Below are positions 7,302 to 14,476 of a stretch of DNA of 22,141 nucleotides, piece by piece. The position numbers and the translations under genes were made by a program. The stretch is from Actinomycetota bacterium (lineage in GTDB: Bacteria; Actinomycetota; Actinomycetes; Nanopelagicales; Nanopelagicaceae). The notes under the pieces are model-generated. The model saw only the letters and a list, made by a program, of their open reading frames with translations, made no database searches and had not been told where the DNA came from. Positions within the stretch are counted from its first letter, which is position 1; each line of letters begins with the position of its first letter. Location: contig WLRE01000012.1 of NCBI GenBank assembly GCA_009698045.1, forward strand, positions 1 through 22,141. The letters run 5' to 3'.

Positions 7302-8480
7302 ACAACCCCGGAAGTAATCATCGCAAACGCGGTACGCACCCCTTTTGGGCGCTATTTTGGCGCGCTTTCCCAGACCCGTCCTGATGATCTCTTGGGTTTC
7401 ACCTTAAAGACTTTGGCAGAGAGAACTCCTTCACTGGACCTCGCCAAGATTGACGATGTCATCATGGGCGACTCCAATGGAGCGGGCGAAGATAACCGAA
7501 ACGTTGCACGAATGGGCGCTCTTCTTGCAGGATTCCCGAGAACAATCCCTGGTGTCACTCTCAACCGACTGTGCGGTTCTGGTGCGGAAGCATTTATTCA
7601 AGGTTCGCGCGCTATTCGTTCGGGTGATGCACAATTTATTATTTCCGGTGGCGTTGAGGTAATGAGCCGTGCGCCATGGATTGTAGAACGCACTAGTAAA
7701 GAGCAGCCCACTGATCCGGTCTATCACCAAAGCACCGTCGGTTGGCGAATGACCAATCCACAATTTCCGAGCCATTGGGTACAGAGTCTGGGACGTTCTG
7801 CAGAAGTTGTCGCAGAAAAACTAGGAATCACCCGCCTCCAACAAGATGAATGGGCACTTCGCTCTCATCAACTAGCTGCAGCTGCGTGGGACCGTGGAAT
7901 TCATAGCGATTGGGTCGCTCCTTTTGCAGGATTGACTCGAGATGAATCCATCCGCGCTGATAGTTCGCTAGAGATTCTCGGCGGGCTCAAATCAGCATTT
8001 TCTGAGAGTGGCTCTGTCACAGCCGGAAACTCGTCGCCTATCAATGATGGTTCGGTTGCCGCACTCTTGACGACGCCACGCAATGCATCTGAATTAGGGC
8101 TCGAGCCCATCGGAAAAATCTTGGCAGCTCAAGTAGTTGCAACCGAGCCAGATCTCTTCACCTTGGCACCTATCGATGCCATTAATCGAGTTCTCAAAAA
8201 GATTGACCGGAAGGCAAACGAGATAGTTATTTGGGAAATTAACGAGGCCTTTGCGGCCATGGTACTCACCGTCCTCAACGAGATGCCTGAAATCAGCCGC
8301 GACCGAGTCAACGTCAATGGCGGTGCGATCGCGATTGGCCACCCAGTAGGAGCCTCTGCCTCCCGCGTGATCATTGAATGTGCCCGTGAGTTAAAGCGCC
8401 GCGGGGGCGGAATAGGAATCGCAGCCGCCTGCATCGGTGTTGGATTAGGCGTAGCAGTTGCCATTGAAGTTGAAGCGTAA
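7299..8480 (+). CDS. Thiolase (acetyl-CoA acyltransferase, beta-ketoadipyl-CoA-thiolase-like)
   Basis: 393 residues, the normal length for a degradative thiolase. The nucleophilic Cys92 is in LNRLCGSG, His348 in GGAIAIGHPVGASASR, and the acid/base Cys378 in AAACIGVGLG, so all catalytic residues are present. The enzyme splits a 3-oxoacyl-CoA with CoA into two shorter acyl-CoAs. The sequence resembles PcaF-type thiolases, which cut 3-oxoadipyl-CoA to succinyl-CoA and acetyl-CoA, and such a dicarboxylic substrate would suit ring-cleavage products. It is followed 15 bases later by the ring-opening hydrolase. There is no Shine-Dalgarno before the ATG, and the start overlaps the shared regulatory motif. 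Exact chain length and alpha-substitution tolerance are unknown. Confidence 0.92.
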   Translation: MTTPEVIIANAVRTPFGRYFGALSQTRPDDLLGFTLKTLAERTPSLDLAKIDDVIMGDSNGAGEDNRNVARMGALLAGFPRTIPGVTLNRLCGSGAEAFIQGSRAIRSGDAQFIISGGVEVMSRAPWIVERTSKEQPTDPVYHQSTVGWRMTNPQFPSHWVQSLGRSAEVVAEKLGITRLQQDEWALRSHQLAAAAWDRGIHSDWVAPFAGLTRDESIRADSSLEILGGLKSAFSESGSVTAGNSSPINDGSVAALLTTPRNASELGLEPIGKILAAQVVATEPDLFTLAPIDAINRVLKKIDRKANEIVIWEINEAFAAMVLTVLNEMPEISRDRVNVNGGAIAIGHPVGASASRVIIECARELKRRGGGIGIAAACIGVGLGVAVAIEVEA

Positions 8481-8495
8481 AGATAAGGTAATCCC

Positions 8496-9296
8496 ATGAT
8501 TTCACCGAAAGACTTCACAGACGTTATCTATACGATTGATCGCGGAGTTGCGATTCTGACAATCAATCGCCCTGATCGCTATAACGCAATGCGCGCTCGC
8601 ACCGTTGATGAGCTCTTAGCCGGATTTAAGAGTGCATGGGTTGACCCACAAGTAGGCGCTGTTATTTTGACCGGTACTGGTGAAAAAGCATTTTGTACGG
8701 GTGGCGATCAGAAAGAGCGTGCCGAGAAGGGCAACTACGGCGAGACTGAAACTGGAATGTTCGAGGTCGAAGCACTTCACAAGATGATTCGTGCCATTCC
8801 TAAACCTGTCATCGCTGCAGTCAACGGTTTTGCGATCGGTGGCGGACATGTTCTCCACGTTCTGTGCGACCTTTCTATCGCTTCAACTAACGCAAAGTTT
8901 GGCCAAGTAGGTCCACGAGTTGGTTCATTCGATGCCGGTTTTGGTACCGCATACCTGGCACGCGTTGTTGGCGAGAAGCGCGCCCGTGAGATTTGGTTCT
9001 TGTGCGAGCAATATGATGCAACAACGGCAGAGCGTTGGGGCTTAGTGAATAAAATTGTCGAACCATCAGATCTAATGAACGCCGCAATGGAGTGGGCCCT
9101 TAAAGTCTGCGATCTCTCACCTACAGCTCTCAAGGCGCTCAAGCACTCGTTCAATGCTGACAGCGACCATATTGTTGGCATTCAATCACTCGCATTTGAT
9201 GTTTTAGATCTTTACACCAAGACCGATGAGGCGAAAGAGGGCGGTAAGGCATTTAGCGAAAAGCGCCTGCCTAACTTTAAACAATTCCGCGAATAG
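8496..9296 (+). CDS. BadI/MenB-type crotonase, probable ring-opening beta-ketoacyl-CoA hydrolase
   Basis: 266 residues of the crotonase superfamily. AFCTGGDQ (65-72) and IGGGHVLH (114-121) provide the oxyanion hole. The signature FGQVGPRVGSFDAGFG (135-150, Asp146) followed by ARVVGEKRAREIW is confined to the BadI and MenB branch, which makes or breaks a ring bond by (retro-)Dieckmann chemistry. BadI of Rhodopseudomonas hydrolyses 2-ketocyclohexanecarboxyl-CoA to pimelyl-CoA. MenB closes the naphthoquinol ring in menaquinone synthesis. The context (thiolase, aryl-CoA enzymes, no other men genes) favours ring opening of a 2-oxocyclohexane-carbonyl-CoA. AAGG lies 7 bases before the ATG. The gene is co-transcribed with the thiolase and stops just before a terminator. 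Sure of the branch, less sure of BadI over MenB. Confidence 0.85.
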   Translation: MISPKDFTDVIYTIDRGVAILTINRPDRYNAMRARTVDELLAGFKSAWVDPQVGAVILTGTGEKAFCTGGDQKERAEKGNYGETETGMFEVEALHKMIRAIPKPVIAAVNGFAIGGGHVLHVLCDLSIASTNAKFGQVGPRVGSFDAGFGTAYLARVVGEKRAREIWFLCEQYDATTAERWGLVNKIVEPSDLMNAAMEWALKVCDLSPTALKALKHSFNADSDHIVGIQSLAFDVLDLYTKTDEAKEGGKAFSEKRLPNFKQFRE

Positions 9297-9317
9297 TTTT
9301 ACGCTATTGAATTAAAG

Positions 9318-9354
9318 AAGAAAGGCCCGAACTCAATGAGTTCGGGCCTTTCTT
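9318..9354. terminator. Bidirectional intrinsic terminator
   Basis: A perfect 17-bp inverted repeat (arms 9318-9334 and 9338-9354, loop AAT) contains GGCCCGAACTC. It is flanked by an A-rich left side and T-rich right side on each strand (AAGAAA / TTTCTT), so it can stop transcription from both directions. It separates the thiolase/BadI-like operon on the plus strand from the end of the ABC importer operon on the minus strand. Confidence 0.95.
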
Positions 9355-9363
9355 ATTAATGTG

Positions 9364-10368
9364 TTACTTGATTGCTGCTAGACGAGTAGCCCATGGCACG
9401 AATTGCGCAATGGTCTCGTTGTCGTAGAAATCAGCCTTTGTCTTGATTGTCTTGTTCCATGAAGCCTTTGGACGATCCTTCAAGATTGAGATTGTGAGGC
9501 TTGCAAGTGATACACCAGATTGAACTGGGTTGTAATCCCATGAACCGTTGATCTCGTTGTTCTTGATAGATGTAACAGCTTCTGGCTGCATTTGAAGACC
9601 AATAACCTTGATCTTTCCTGCCTTACCAGCTGCCTTTACAGCTGCAAAAGCACCTAGAGCTGTTGGATCGTTGTAAGCAACGATTGCATCAACCTTTGGA
9701 TACTTGATGAGAGCTGCATCCGCTGCGGTACGTCCACCCTCAGAGTTATCTGATGGGTTATCTACGCGACCAAGGAATGTGAACTTAGGAGCCTTAGCCT
9801 TGAGGGTTGCCTCAAAGAGTGCAGCGTGCTTCTCAAGTGCTGCTACTGGGAAACCAAGACCGATGTAAAGAACGTTTCCGCCAGCAGGAAGAACCTTCTT
9901 CAAGTATGCAACGCGATCATCAGCAAGAACCTGAGATGTGAATGCATCTTGTACCTGAGCTAGTGCTGGTGATGGTGGAGCCTTTGTTGAATCTTCAACT
10001 GAGTAGTTCATGGTGATGACCTTGATACCAGCTGCTGCAGCCTTATCAAGTGCTGGCTTGAGACCCTTTGAATCAAGTGGGTAGATGATCATGGCCTTAA
10101 CGCCCTTTGTGATCATTGTTTCCACATCTGAGATCTGCTTGTTGCCATCGAGTTGTGCATCGATACCGAGCATGGTGTAGCCAGACTTCTTAAGAGTCTT
10201 CTCTGCTGCACCGCCGATAGCTGCCAAGTATGTGTTGGCTTGAATTGGGTAGCTAAAGCCAACCAATCCCTTTGACGCCGCTGCGGTAGCAGGTGCTGTG
10301 CCTGTTACAACAAGAGCAGCAACTGCGAGTAGAGGTAGGAGCGCTACCTTCTTATTCTTTAGTGACAT
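9364..10368 (-). CDS. CUT2/ribose-type ABC transporter, periplasmic-binding-protein-family solute receptor
   Basis: 334 residues. The N-terminus is a Sec signal peptide: lysines at 4, 6 and 7, a hydrophobic stretch to about residue 22, then an AxA-type site near ATAAA around 27-31. The mature part has the two-lobed RbsB-like pattern (GFSYPIQANTY, DVETMITKGVKAMIIYPLDS, VDAIVAYNDPTALGAF, NNEINGSWDYNP). It would capture a small sugar-like ligand and deliver it to the permease. No cysteine follows the hydrophobic stretch, so it is not a typical lipoprotein, although receptors of Gram-positive bacteria usually are. It starts 17 bases inside the permease gene with a GAGAGGAA ribosome site. The ligand is unknown. 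CUT2 receptors bind pentoses, polyols and nucleosides, and a link to the neighbouring aromatic genes is unproven. Confidence 0.9.
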   Translation of the reverse strand: MSLKNKKVALLPLLAVAALVVTGTAPATAAASKGLVGFSYPIQANTYLAAIGGAAEKTLKKSGYTMLGIDAQLDGNKQISDVETMITKGVKAMIIYPLDSKGLKPALDKAAAAGIKVITMNYSVEDSTKAPPSPALAQVQDAFTSQVLADDRVAYLKKVLPAGGNVLYIGLGFPVAALEKHAALFEATLKAKAPKFTFLGRVDNPSDNSEGGRTAADAALIKYPKVDAIVAYNDPTALGAFAAVKAAGKAGKIKVIGLQMQPEAVTSIKNNEINGSWDYNPVQSGVSLASLTISILKDRPKASWNKTIKTKADFYDNETIAQFVPWATRLAAIK

Positions 10369-11350
10369 TGTTTTCCTCTCTAGATTTTCTCCGACCCGAG
10401 TACTGCACTCGAAAACGATCGAAGAGAACTGCTGCTCCTAATAACACACCGGTTACAACTTGTTGCCAGTATGAGGAGACTCCCTGAATGGTCAGGGAAT
10501 TCGATACGGTTTGTAGGAAGAGCAGTCCTATGACTGTTCCTGTGATGCTTCCTACGCCACCGCTAAGGCGAGTTCCGCCAAGCAATACGCCAGCGACAAC
10601 TGCTAGTTCAATGCCTGCTCCAGCTGTTGGAGCTGCTGATTGCAACCGCCCAACCTGCATGATGCCTGCAAGTGCTGCTAACAAAGCTGAGATGAAATAC
10701 ACGGTCATCTTTACGCGCGAGGTGTAAACACCTGCAAGGCGAGCTGCAAATTCATTACCGCCCACTGCATAAACATCGCGACCAAAGTATGTTGATTTAA
10801 GTGCCCAGATAGAGAGCGCGGCAACAACGATAACTACGAGAAGCGGCCCTGGCACGGGACCAAAGTTTCCATCGCCCAATGTGTTAATCAGAGATCCGGT
10901 ATCCATGCTTCGAGTTGTTCCATTTGTCACCAGGTAAGCGATACCGCGGAAAATTCCCAGAGTTCCAAGGGTCACCACAAATGAGTTAAGCCCGAGTTTT
11001 CCAATCAGCAGACCATTTATTCCACCCACAACAATTGTGGTGATCACAATAGAGAGGAGAACAGCTGAAGTCCGAGGCATCTGAGTGATAAACCCGGAGA
11101 GAAGGATTCCGGTGAAAGCAAGGACGGAGCCAACCGAGAGATCGATGCCGCCGGTCAAAATAGTAAATGTCATTCCAATTCCAAGAATAATTGGAATCGC
11201 AGACGAGCGCACGATGTTGGAGATGTTCGAGGAAGAGAAGAAGACAGGCTGTGTAATCGCCATAACAATGAGCAAGATGATTTCGAGTACTAGTACTCCA
11301 AACCACGCTGGCATGGTGCTTAGTCGAGGCAACTTAAATACACGGCTCAT
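10352..11350 (-). CDS. CUT2 ABC transporter permease (RbsC-like)
   Basis: 332 residues, almost entirely hydrophobic segments consistent with 8-10 membrane helices. It carries the family block GIGMTFTILTGGIDLSVGSVLAF (only its core TGGIDLSVGS is needed for recognition), GLNSFVVTLGTLGIFRG, and the C-terminal AAPTAGAGIELAVVAGVLLGG pattern around GGTRLSGGVGS. These place it in the branched-chain/ribose permease family (BPD_transp_2). It forms the membrane channel, most likely as a homodimer, for the receptor at 9364 and the ATPase at 11347. Its ATG overlaps the ATPase stop (ATGA) and its 3' end overlaps the receptor gene by 17 bases, so the three are translationally coupled. Substrate unknown. 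Confidence 0.93.
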   Translation of the reverse strand: MSRVFKLPRLSTMPAWFGVLVLEIILLIVMAITQPVFFSSSNISNIVRSSAIPIILGIGMTFTILTGGIDLSVGSVLAFTGILLSGFITQMPRTSAVLLSIVITTIVVGGINGLLIGKLGLNSFVVTLGTLGIFRGIAYLVTNGTTRSMDTGSLINTLGDGNFGPVPGPLLVVIVVAALSIWALKSTYFGRDVYAVGGNEFAARLAGVYTSRVKMTVYFISALLAALAGIMQVGRLQSAAPTAGAGIELAVVAGVLLGGTRLSGGVGSITGTVIGLLFLQTVSNSLTIQGVSSYWQQVVTGVLLGAAVLFDRFRVQYSGRRKSREENNVTKE

Positions 11351-12834
11351 TTTTTTGCTCCTGTCGCTGCGGAGACAACATCTGACTCCTCGATATTACT
11401 TCGGTCTAAGTCTGCTGTGAGATCACCGGCGTGCATCACCAGGACTCGATCTGAAATCTCAAAAATTTCAGAAAGTTCGGAGGATACGACGAGAATCGCG
11501 AGGCCTTCTGCCGCTAACTCTCGAAGGATTTGATAAATCTCTGCTTTTGCACCCAGGTCGATTCCACGAGTCGCTTCATCAAGAATGAGGACCTTCGGCT
11601 TTGTCTCTAAGCACCGAGCGATTACAACTTTCTGTTGATTACCGCCGGAGAGAGAGCTGATGGGCGCATATGGATTAGACATCTTAATTTTAAATTTAGA
11701 GACCCAGTCAGAGACAATCTTCTCTTCTGATTTCTTTGAGCGTTGCTTCTGTGGACGTCCATGAACTGCAAGTAAGAGATTATCGCGAATGGACATATCG
11801 TGAATTGTAGATTTTTCACGGCGATCATCCGGAACTAGCGCAACACCGGCATTCATTGTTGCGCGAGTGGAATGTCCAATCGTTTGACCTGCTACAACTA
11901 CATCACCAGATTTGCGAGGATGTAAACCAACGATTGCTTCGACGAGCTCTGTCCGGCCAGCACCGGCAAGACCAGCTAGTCCAACGATCTCACCCTTATA
12001 CAAATTGAAGGAAATATCTTGGAATGCTCCGCCGCGATCAGTCATTGCCTTTACTTCAAGAACAAGTTCTGGCTTCTCGGTTGATTTCTCTAGGCGAATG
12101 CCCTTCTTTGGCTTATTGAGAACCATGCGTTCGATCAGCCAATCTTCGGTGACTCCAGCACGAGGACTGGTGTCAATAAATTTGCTGTCGCGCAGAACTG
12201 TGAAGCGATCGCTGATATCGAGCATCTCAGACATGCGGTGTGAAATCATCACAATTGCTACGCCCTCATCACGAAGCTGGCGCACCACTTTAAATAGCGC
12301 TTCTACTTCATTGGGTGCAAGAGAGGATGTCGGTTCATCAAGAAGAAGAATGTTTGAATCTGCAGCCATCGCACGGGCAATCTCTACTAGTTGCTGTTCG
12401 TGCTGAGGCAAACTTGATACTTCTTCTTTTGGATTTACGTTGAGATTAAGGCGCTTAAGTACTTCAACTGCGCGCTTTTCAGTATCTCGCCAATCAATTC
12501 CTAATTTGCCACGAGTTTGGTTATGTCCAAGAAATACATTTTCAGCAATTGAAAGGTGTGGAACCAGGCTGAGCTCTTGGCTCACCATGCTGATACCCCG
12601 TGACATCGCATCACGTACTCCATTAAATGAGACTTCAGAGCCGTCAATTGCAATCTTGCCATCATCAGGCCTGATAACTCCTGCCAAAATTTTAAGCAGG
12701 GTGGATTTACCTGAACCATTTTCACCTGCGAGGGTATGAATTTCACCTGCGTGAAGTTCAAGGCTCGCTCCTTGCAGCGCTTTAACGGCATCAAAATGCT
12801 TTGTGATGCCCAACATCGAGACTCGATTTGTCAT
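11347..12834 (-). CDS. CUT2 ABC transporter ATP-binding protein (RbsA-like, two ABC domains)
   Basis: 495 residues with two fused ATP-binding cassettes. The first has Walker A GENGSGKST (37-45), the degenerate signature SSLPQHEQQLVEIARA and Walker B ILLLDEPTSSLA. The second has the degenerate Walker A GLAGAGRTE usual for this family, the full signature LSGGNQQKVVIAR and Walker B VLILDEATRGIDLG. RbsA/MglA/XylG-type proteins drive uptake through RbsC-type permeases, with one site often catalytically weak. It follows the VOC gene after 8 bases and overlaps the permease start by 4 bases. The substrate cannot be read from the ATPase. Confidence 0.95.
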   Translation of the reverse strand: MTNRVSMLGITKHFDAVKALQGASLELHAGEIHTLAGENGSGKSTLLKILAGVIRPDDGKIAIDGSEVSFNGVRDAMSRGISMVSQELSLVPHLSIAENVFLGHNQTRGKLGIDWRDTEKRAVEVLKRLNLNVNPKEEVSSLPQHEQQLVEIARAMAADSNILLLDEPTSSLAPNEVEALFKVVRQLRDEGVAIVMISHRMSEMLDISDRFTVLRDSKFIDTSPRAGVTEDWLIERMVLNKPKKGIRLEKSTEKPELVLEVKAMTDRGGAFQDISFNLYKGEIVGLAGLAGAGRTELVEAIVGLHPRKSGDVVVAGQTIGHSTRATMNAGVALVPDDRREKSTIHDMSIRDNLLLAVHGRPQKQRSKKSEEKIVSDWVSKFKIKMSNPYAPISSLSGGNQQKVVIARCLETKPKVLILDEATRGIDLGAKAEIYQILRELAAEGLAILVVSSELSEIFEISDRVLVMHAGDLTADLDRSNIEESDVVSAATGAKK

Positions 12835-12842
12835 AGACCTAA

Positions 12843-13346
12843 TTATTTCCGATCGTATTCAACGAGTTCGAGTTGGTTATCCCATGGATCAAGTACATAA
12901 ATAATTCGCTGACCCGCAGCAGGACCATCATTGATTTCAATGGGACCAGCCATGAAACGAAGTGCATATTCGTTGCGCAGTGCGAGGACCGCATCTAAAT
13001 CCTTGACCTTAAAGGCGATGTGATGGCCACCAAGAAAGTTATTTTTAGGTGGAGTCGCAGGACGATCGGTTGGTCGGTCATATTGGAAAAGTTCTAGTCG
13101 GCTGCCATTGGCGTATTCCAACATTGCTAATGTAAATCGACCATCAGCGACGTTGACATGTGCCTCTGACCAATCTTTGCCATCTACTTGATCAAAGTCG
13201 CGTGCATCAAAAGGTCCAAGGCGAAATATTTCTTTACCGCCGAGAAGCGTTGAATAAAATGCAATAGCTTCATCCAAATTTGCGACAGTCATGCCCACAT
13301 GATCCATGCCTTCAAGGCCTGGAATGATTCTCGTCGTGACGGCCAT
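12843..13346 (-). CDS. VOC/glyoxalase-fold metalloprotein
   Basis: I choose the ATG at 13346 over one 24 bases upstream, because AGGAGA lies 4 bases before it, giving 167 residues. Two beta-alpha-beta-beta-beta modules are visible. The first has MDHVGM (His16) and SRLELFQY (Glu85). The second has GGHHIAF (His108/109) and NQLELVEY (Glu160). This His-Glu-His-Glu set is the metal site of the vicinal-oxygen-chelate superfamily (glyoxalase I, methylmalonyl-CoA epimerase, extradiol dioxygenases, fosfomycin-type enzymes). It is first in the operon with the ABC importer, so it probably acts on the imported compound, perhaps as an epimerase/isomerase or lyase. At this size methylmalonyl-CoA epimerase is possible, but the sequence does not clearly show its pattern. 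Confidence 0.85.
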   Translation of the reverse strand: MAVTTRIIPGLEGMDHVGMTVANLDEAIAFYSTLLGGKEIFRLGPFDARDFDQVDGKDWSEAHVNVADGRFTLAMLEYANGSRLELFQYDRPTDRPATPPKNNFLGGHHIAFKVKDLDAVLALRNEYALRFMAGPIEINDGPAAGQRIIYVLDPWDNQLELVEYDRK

Positions 13347-13369
13347 GAGCTCTCCTGTTCGTGGACCCA

Positions 13370-13385
13370 AAGGCCCAAGGGCCTT
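13370..13385. repeat. GC-rich hairpin in the 5' leader of the VOC/ABC operon
   Basis: Arms AAGGCCC (13370-13376) and GGGCCTT (13379-13385) form a perfect 7-bp inverted repeat with a 2-base spacer. It lies between the predicted start of transcription (about 13393, minus strand) and the VOC ribosome site. It may be a second half of a regulatory site or a leader structure. There is no T run, so it is not a terminator. Confidence 0.45.
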
Positions 13386-13399
13386 ATAAGTAAGGGGTT

Positions 13400-13429
13400 A
13401 TTCTCACGCGTACGCGTGCCGTTCGTCAA
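13400..13429 (-). promoter_or_regulatory. Sigma-70-type promoter of the VOC/ABC importer operon
   Basis: On the minus strand TTGACG (13429-13424) and GAGAAT (13405-13400) are separated by 18 bases. The -35 box is 5/6 to consensus and the -10 box 4/6. Transcription would begin near 13393, leaving a leader of about 47 bases before the VOC ATG at 13346. The spacer contains the 14-bp palindrome listed separately, so the promoter should be repressible. The upstream region to 13564 otherwise holds no recognisable gene. Confidence 0.6.
13405..13418. promoter_or_regulatory. Perfect 14-bp palindrome, probable repressor operator
   Basis: CACGCGTACGCGTG reads the same on both strands and lies between the -35 and -10 boxes of the importer operon. 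A perfect, even-length, CG-rich palindrome in this place is typical of operators for dimeric repressors such as the LacI family, which often control CUT2 sugar importers. No regulator gene is present in the window, so the family is an inference. Confidence 0.65.
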
Positions 13430-13564
13430 GGATTGGTCATATATCGGAACTGGCGCCTACGCGGACAGATTCCAAAATTCCTGTTATTTGCGCTCAGCGA
13501 CCTGAGTTTTATATCAATTTGTTATACAAGAAATCCCGCTTGAACTTGCTGATAATCCCCTGAA

Positions 13565-14341
13565 TTAGTTGGGCATCAATCGGCCACCGTTGACATCGAG
13601 AACGGTGCCGGTGATGTATGAAGACTCATCGCTTGCTAAGAAGAGAACTGGATCGACGCATTCGCGAAGATCTGGCATGCGGCCCAACGGAATTCCATCT
13701 AATACTTCCTTGCGGTCGGCCGCACTCATTGCATCAAACATTCCTGCCAACCGGTCGGTAAGAAAAAGCCCTGGTGCAATTGCATTTACTCGAATTCCAA
13801 ATTCGCCCACTTCTTTAGCGAGACGGCGAGTCAGCCCCAAGATTGCTGCTTTGGATGCCGCATATGGAATTCCAGTGACGGGACTAGCGCTTCGGCCACC
13901 AATCGAGGAGAAGGTAACAATCGAACCACCCTTGTTCTTCTTCATGTGCGGCACGACGGCGCGAGCGCAGTAATACGTTCCCTTTACATTGACATCAATT
14001 ACCAGATCTAAGTCCGCATCAGATATCTCGTCCATATCGCGCGGAGTTCCAAGAGATCCACCGGCCGCCGCAATAAGGATATGTATGCCCCCCAGAGATT
14101 GAGCTAGCTCATCAATCGCAGTAGTTACGGCTGTTCCGTCGCGAACATCAACAACGCGGCCATCGGCCGAGCCGCCTTGAGCCTTAAGCGTTGAAACGAG
14201 AGAAGTAATAGCCGTTTGATTAGTGTCCAGAATTCCAACTTTGCCGCCTTGGGCAACAACGCTCGTGGCAATTGCTGCGCCTAGACCACCAGCACCACCG
14301 GTGATGATGACTGACTTGCCTGCGAAACGAGTAGTTGTCAT
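13565..14341 (-). CDS. Short-chain dehydrogenase/reductase (second)
   Basis: 258 residues, a classical SDR. It has TGGAGGLG at 14-21, AAAGG at 91-95 and the Ser146, Tyr160, Lys164 catalytic set. Asp39 after the second strand (GILDTN) points to NAD(H), unlike the NADP-type SDR at 6456. An AGGGGAG ribosome site precedes the ATG. It is transcribed divergently from the monooxygenase/reductase fusion across 135 bases and lies upstream of the importer operon in the same direction, with no clear terminator between them. It might be a hydroxyacyl-CoA dehydrogenase of the aromatic pathway or an alcohol/polyol dehydrogenase for the imported compound. The sequence does not decide. Confidence 0.9.
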   Translation of the reverse strand: MTTTRFAGKSVIITGGAGGLGAAIATSVVAQGGKVGILDTNQTAITSLVSTLKAQGGSADGRVVDVRDGTAVTTAIDELAQSLGGIHILIAAAGGSLGTPRDMDEISDADLDLVIDVNVKGTYYCARAVVPHMKKNKGGSIVTFSSIGGRSASPVTGIPYAASKAAILGLTRRLAKEVGEFGIRVNAIAPGLFLTDRLAGMFDAMSAADRKEVLDGIPLGRMPDLRECVDPVLFLASDESSYITGTVLDVNGGRLMPN

Positions 14342-14408
14342 GTGCCCATTCTCCCCTAATTTTTCAACTCTTCAAGGACTAGCCTAACCCTAGTCTTCTG
14401 TCATATCA

Positions 14409-14438
14409 TTGACGATAGTCAAATATTCGACATACGGT
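14409..14438 (+). promoter_or_regulatory. Promoter of the monooxygenase/reductase gene with overlapping operators
   Basis: TTGACG (14409-14414) and TACGGT (14433-14438) are 18 bases apart, giving a start near 14445 and a leader of about 32 bases. Two inverted repeats overlap the boxes: TTGAC-GATA-GTCAA (14409-14422) on the -35, and ATTCGAC-ATACG-GTCGAAT (14425-14443, 7-bp arms) on the -10. A protein bound to either would block RNA polymerase, so the gene is probably induced by its substrate or a CoA intermediate. Confidence 0.6.
14412..14436. promoter_or_regulatory. 25-bp motif shared with the thiolase start region (copy 2)
   Basis: Matches 7277-7301 at 20 of 25 positions with no gap. The conserved blocks are ACGATAG, CAA and CGACATA. 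Here it lies entirely inside the promoter and joins the two inverted repeats, which makes it the better-formed copy. It suggests one regulator for this gene and the thiolase/SDR operons. Confidence 0.5.
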
Positions 14439-14476
14439 CGAATTTGAGTCGACGAGAGTCACATAAGGGGCAGTAC

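Noticed and set aside
7274..7303. Reading the thiolase copy of the shared motif as a -35/-10 promoter like that at 14409
   Set aside because: The aligned boxes (CTAACG, TATGAC) are poor and would start transcription inside the thiolase coding sequence, whose N-terminus is fixed by VRTPFGR.
8496..9296. Naming the crotonase as MenB (menaquinone synthesis)
   Set aside because: The GGGHVLH and GSFDAGFG motifs fit MenB too, but no other men gene is near and the gene is coupled to a thiolase in an aryl-CoA cluster. A BadI-type ring hydrolase is the better fit, with MenB kept as the alternative.
13490..13515. CTCAG-CGAC-CTGAG followed by TTTTAT, a possible plus-strand terminator
   Set aside because: The stem is only 5 bp and no plus-strand gene ends before it, so chance is more likely.
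14444..14476. TTG start for the fusion enzyme, 33 bases upstream
   Set aside because: It would lie at the predicted transcription start with no ribosome site. The ATG at 14477 has AAGGGG at good spacing and begins the FAD-binding strand as expected.
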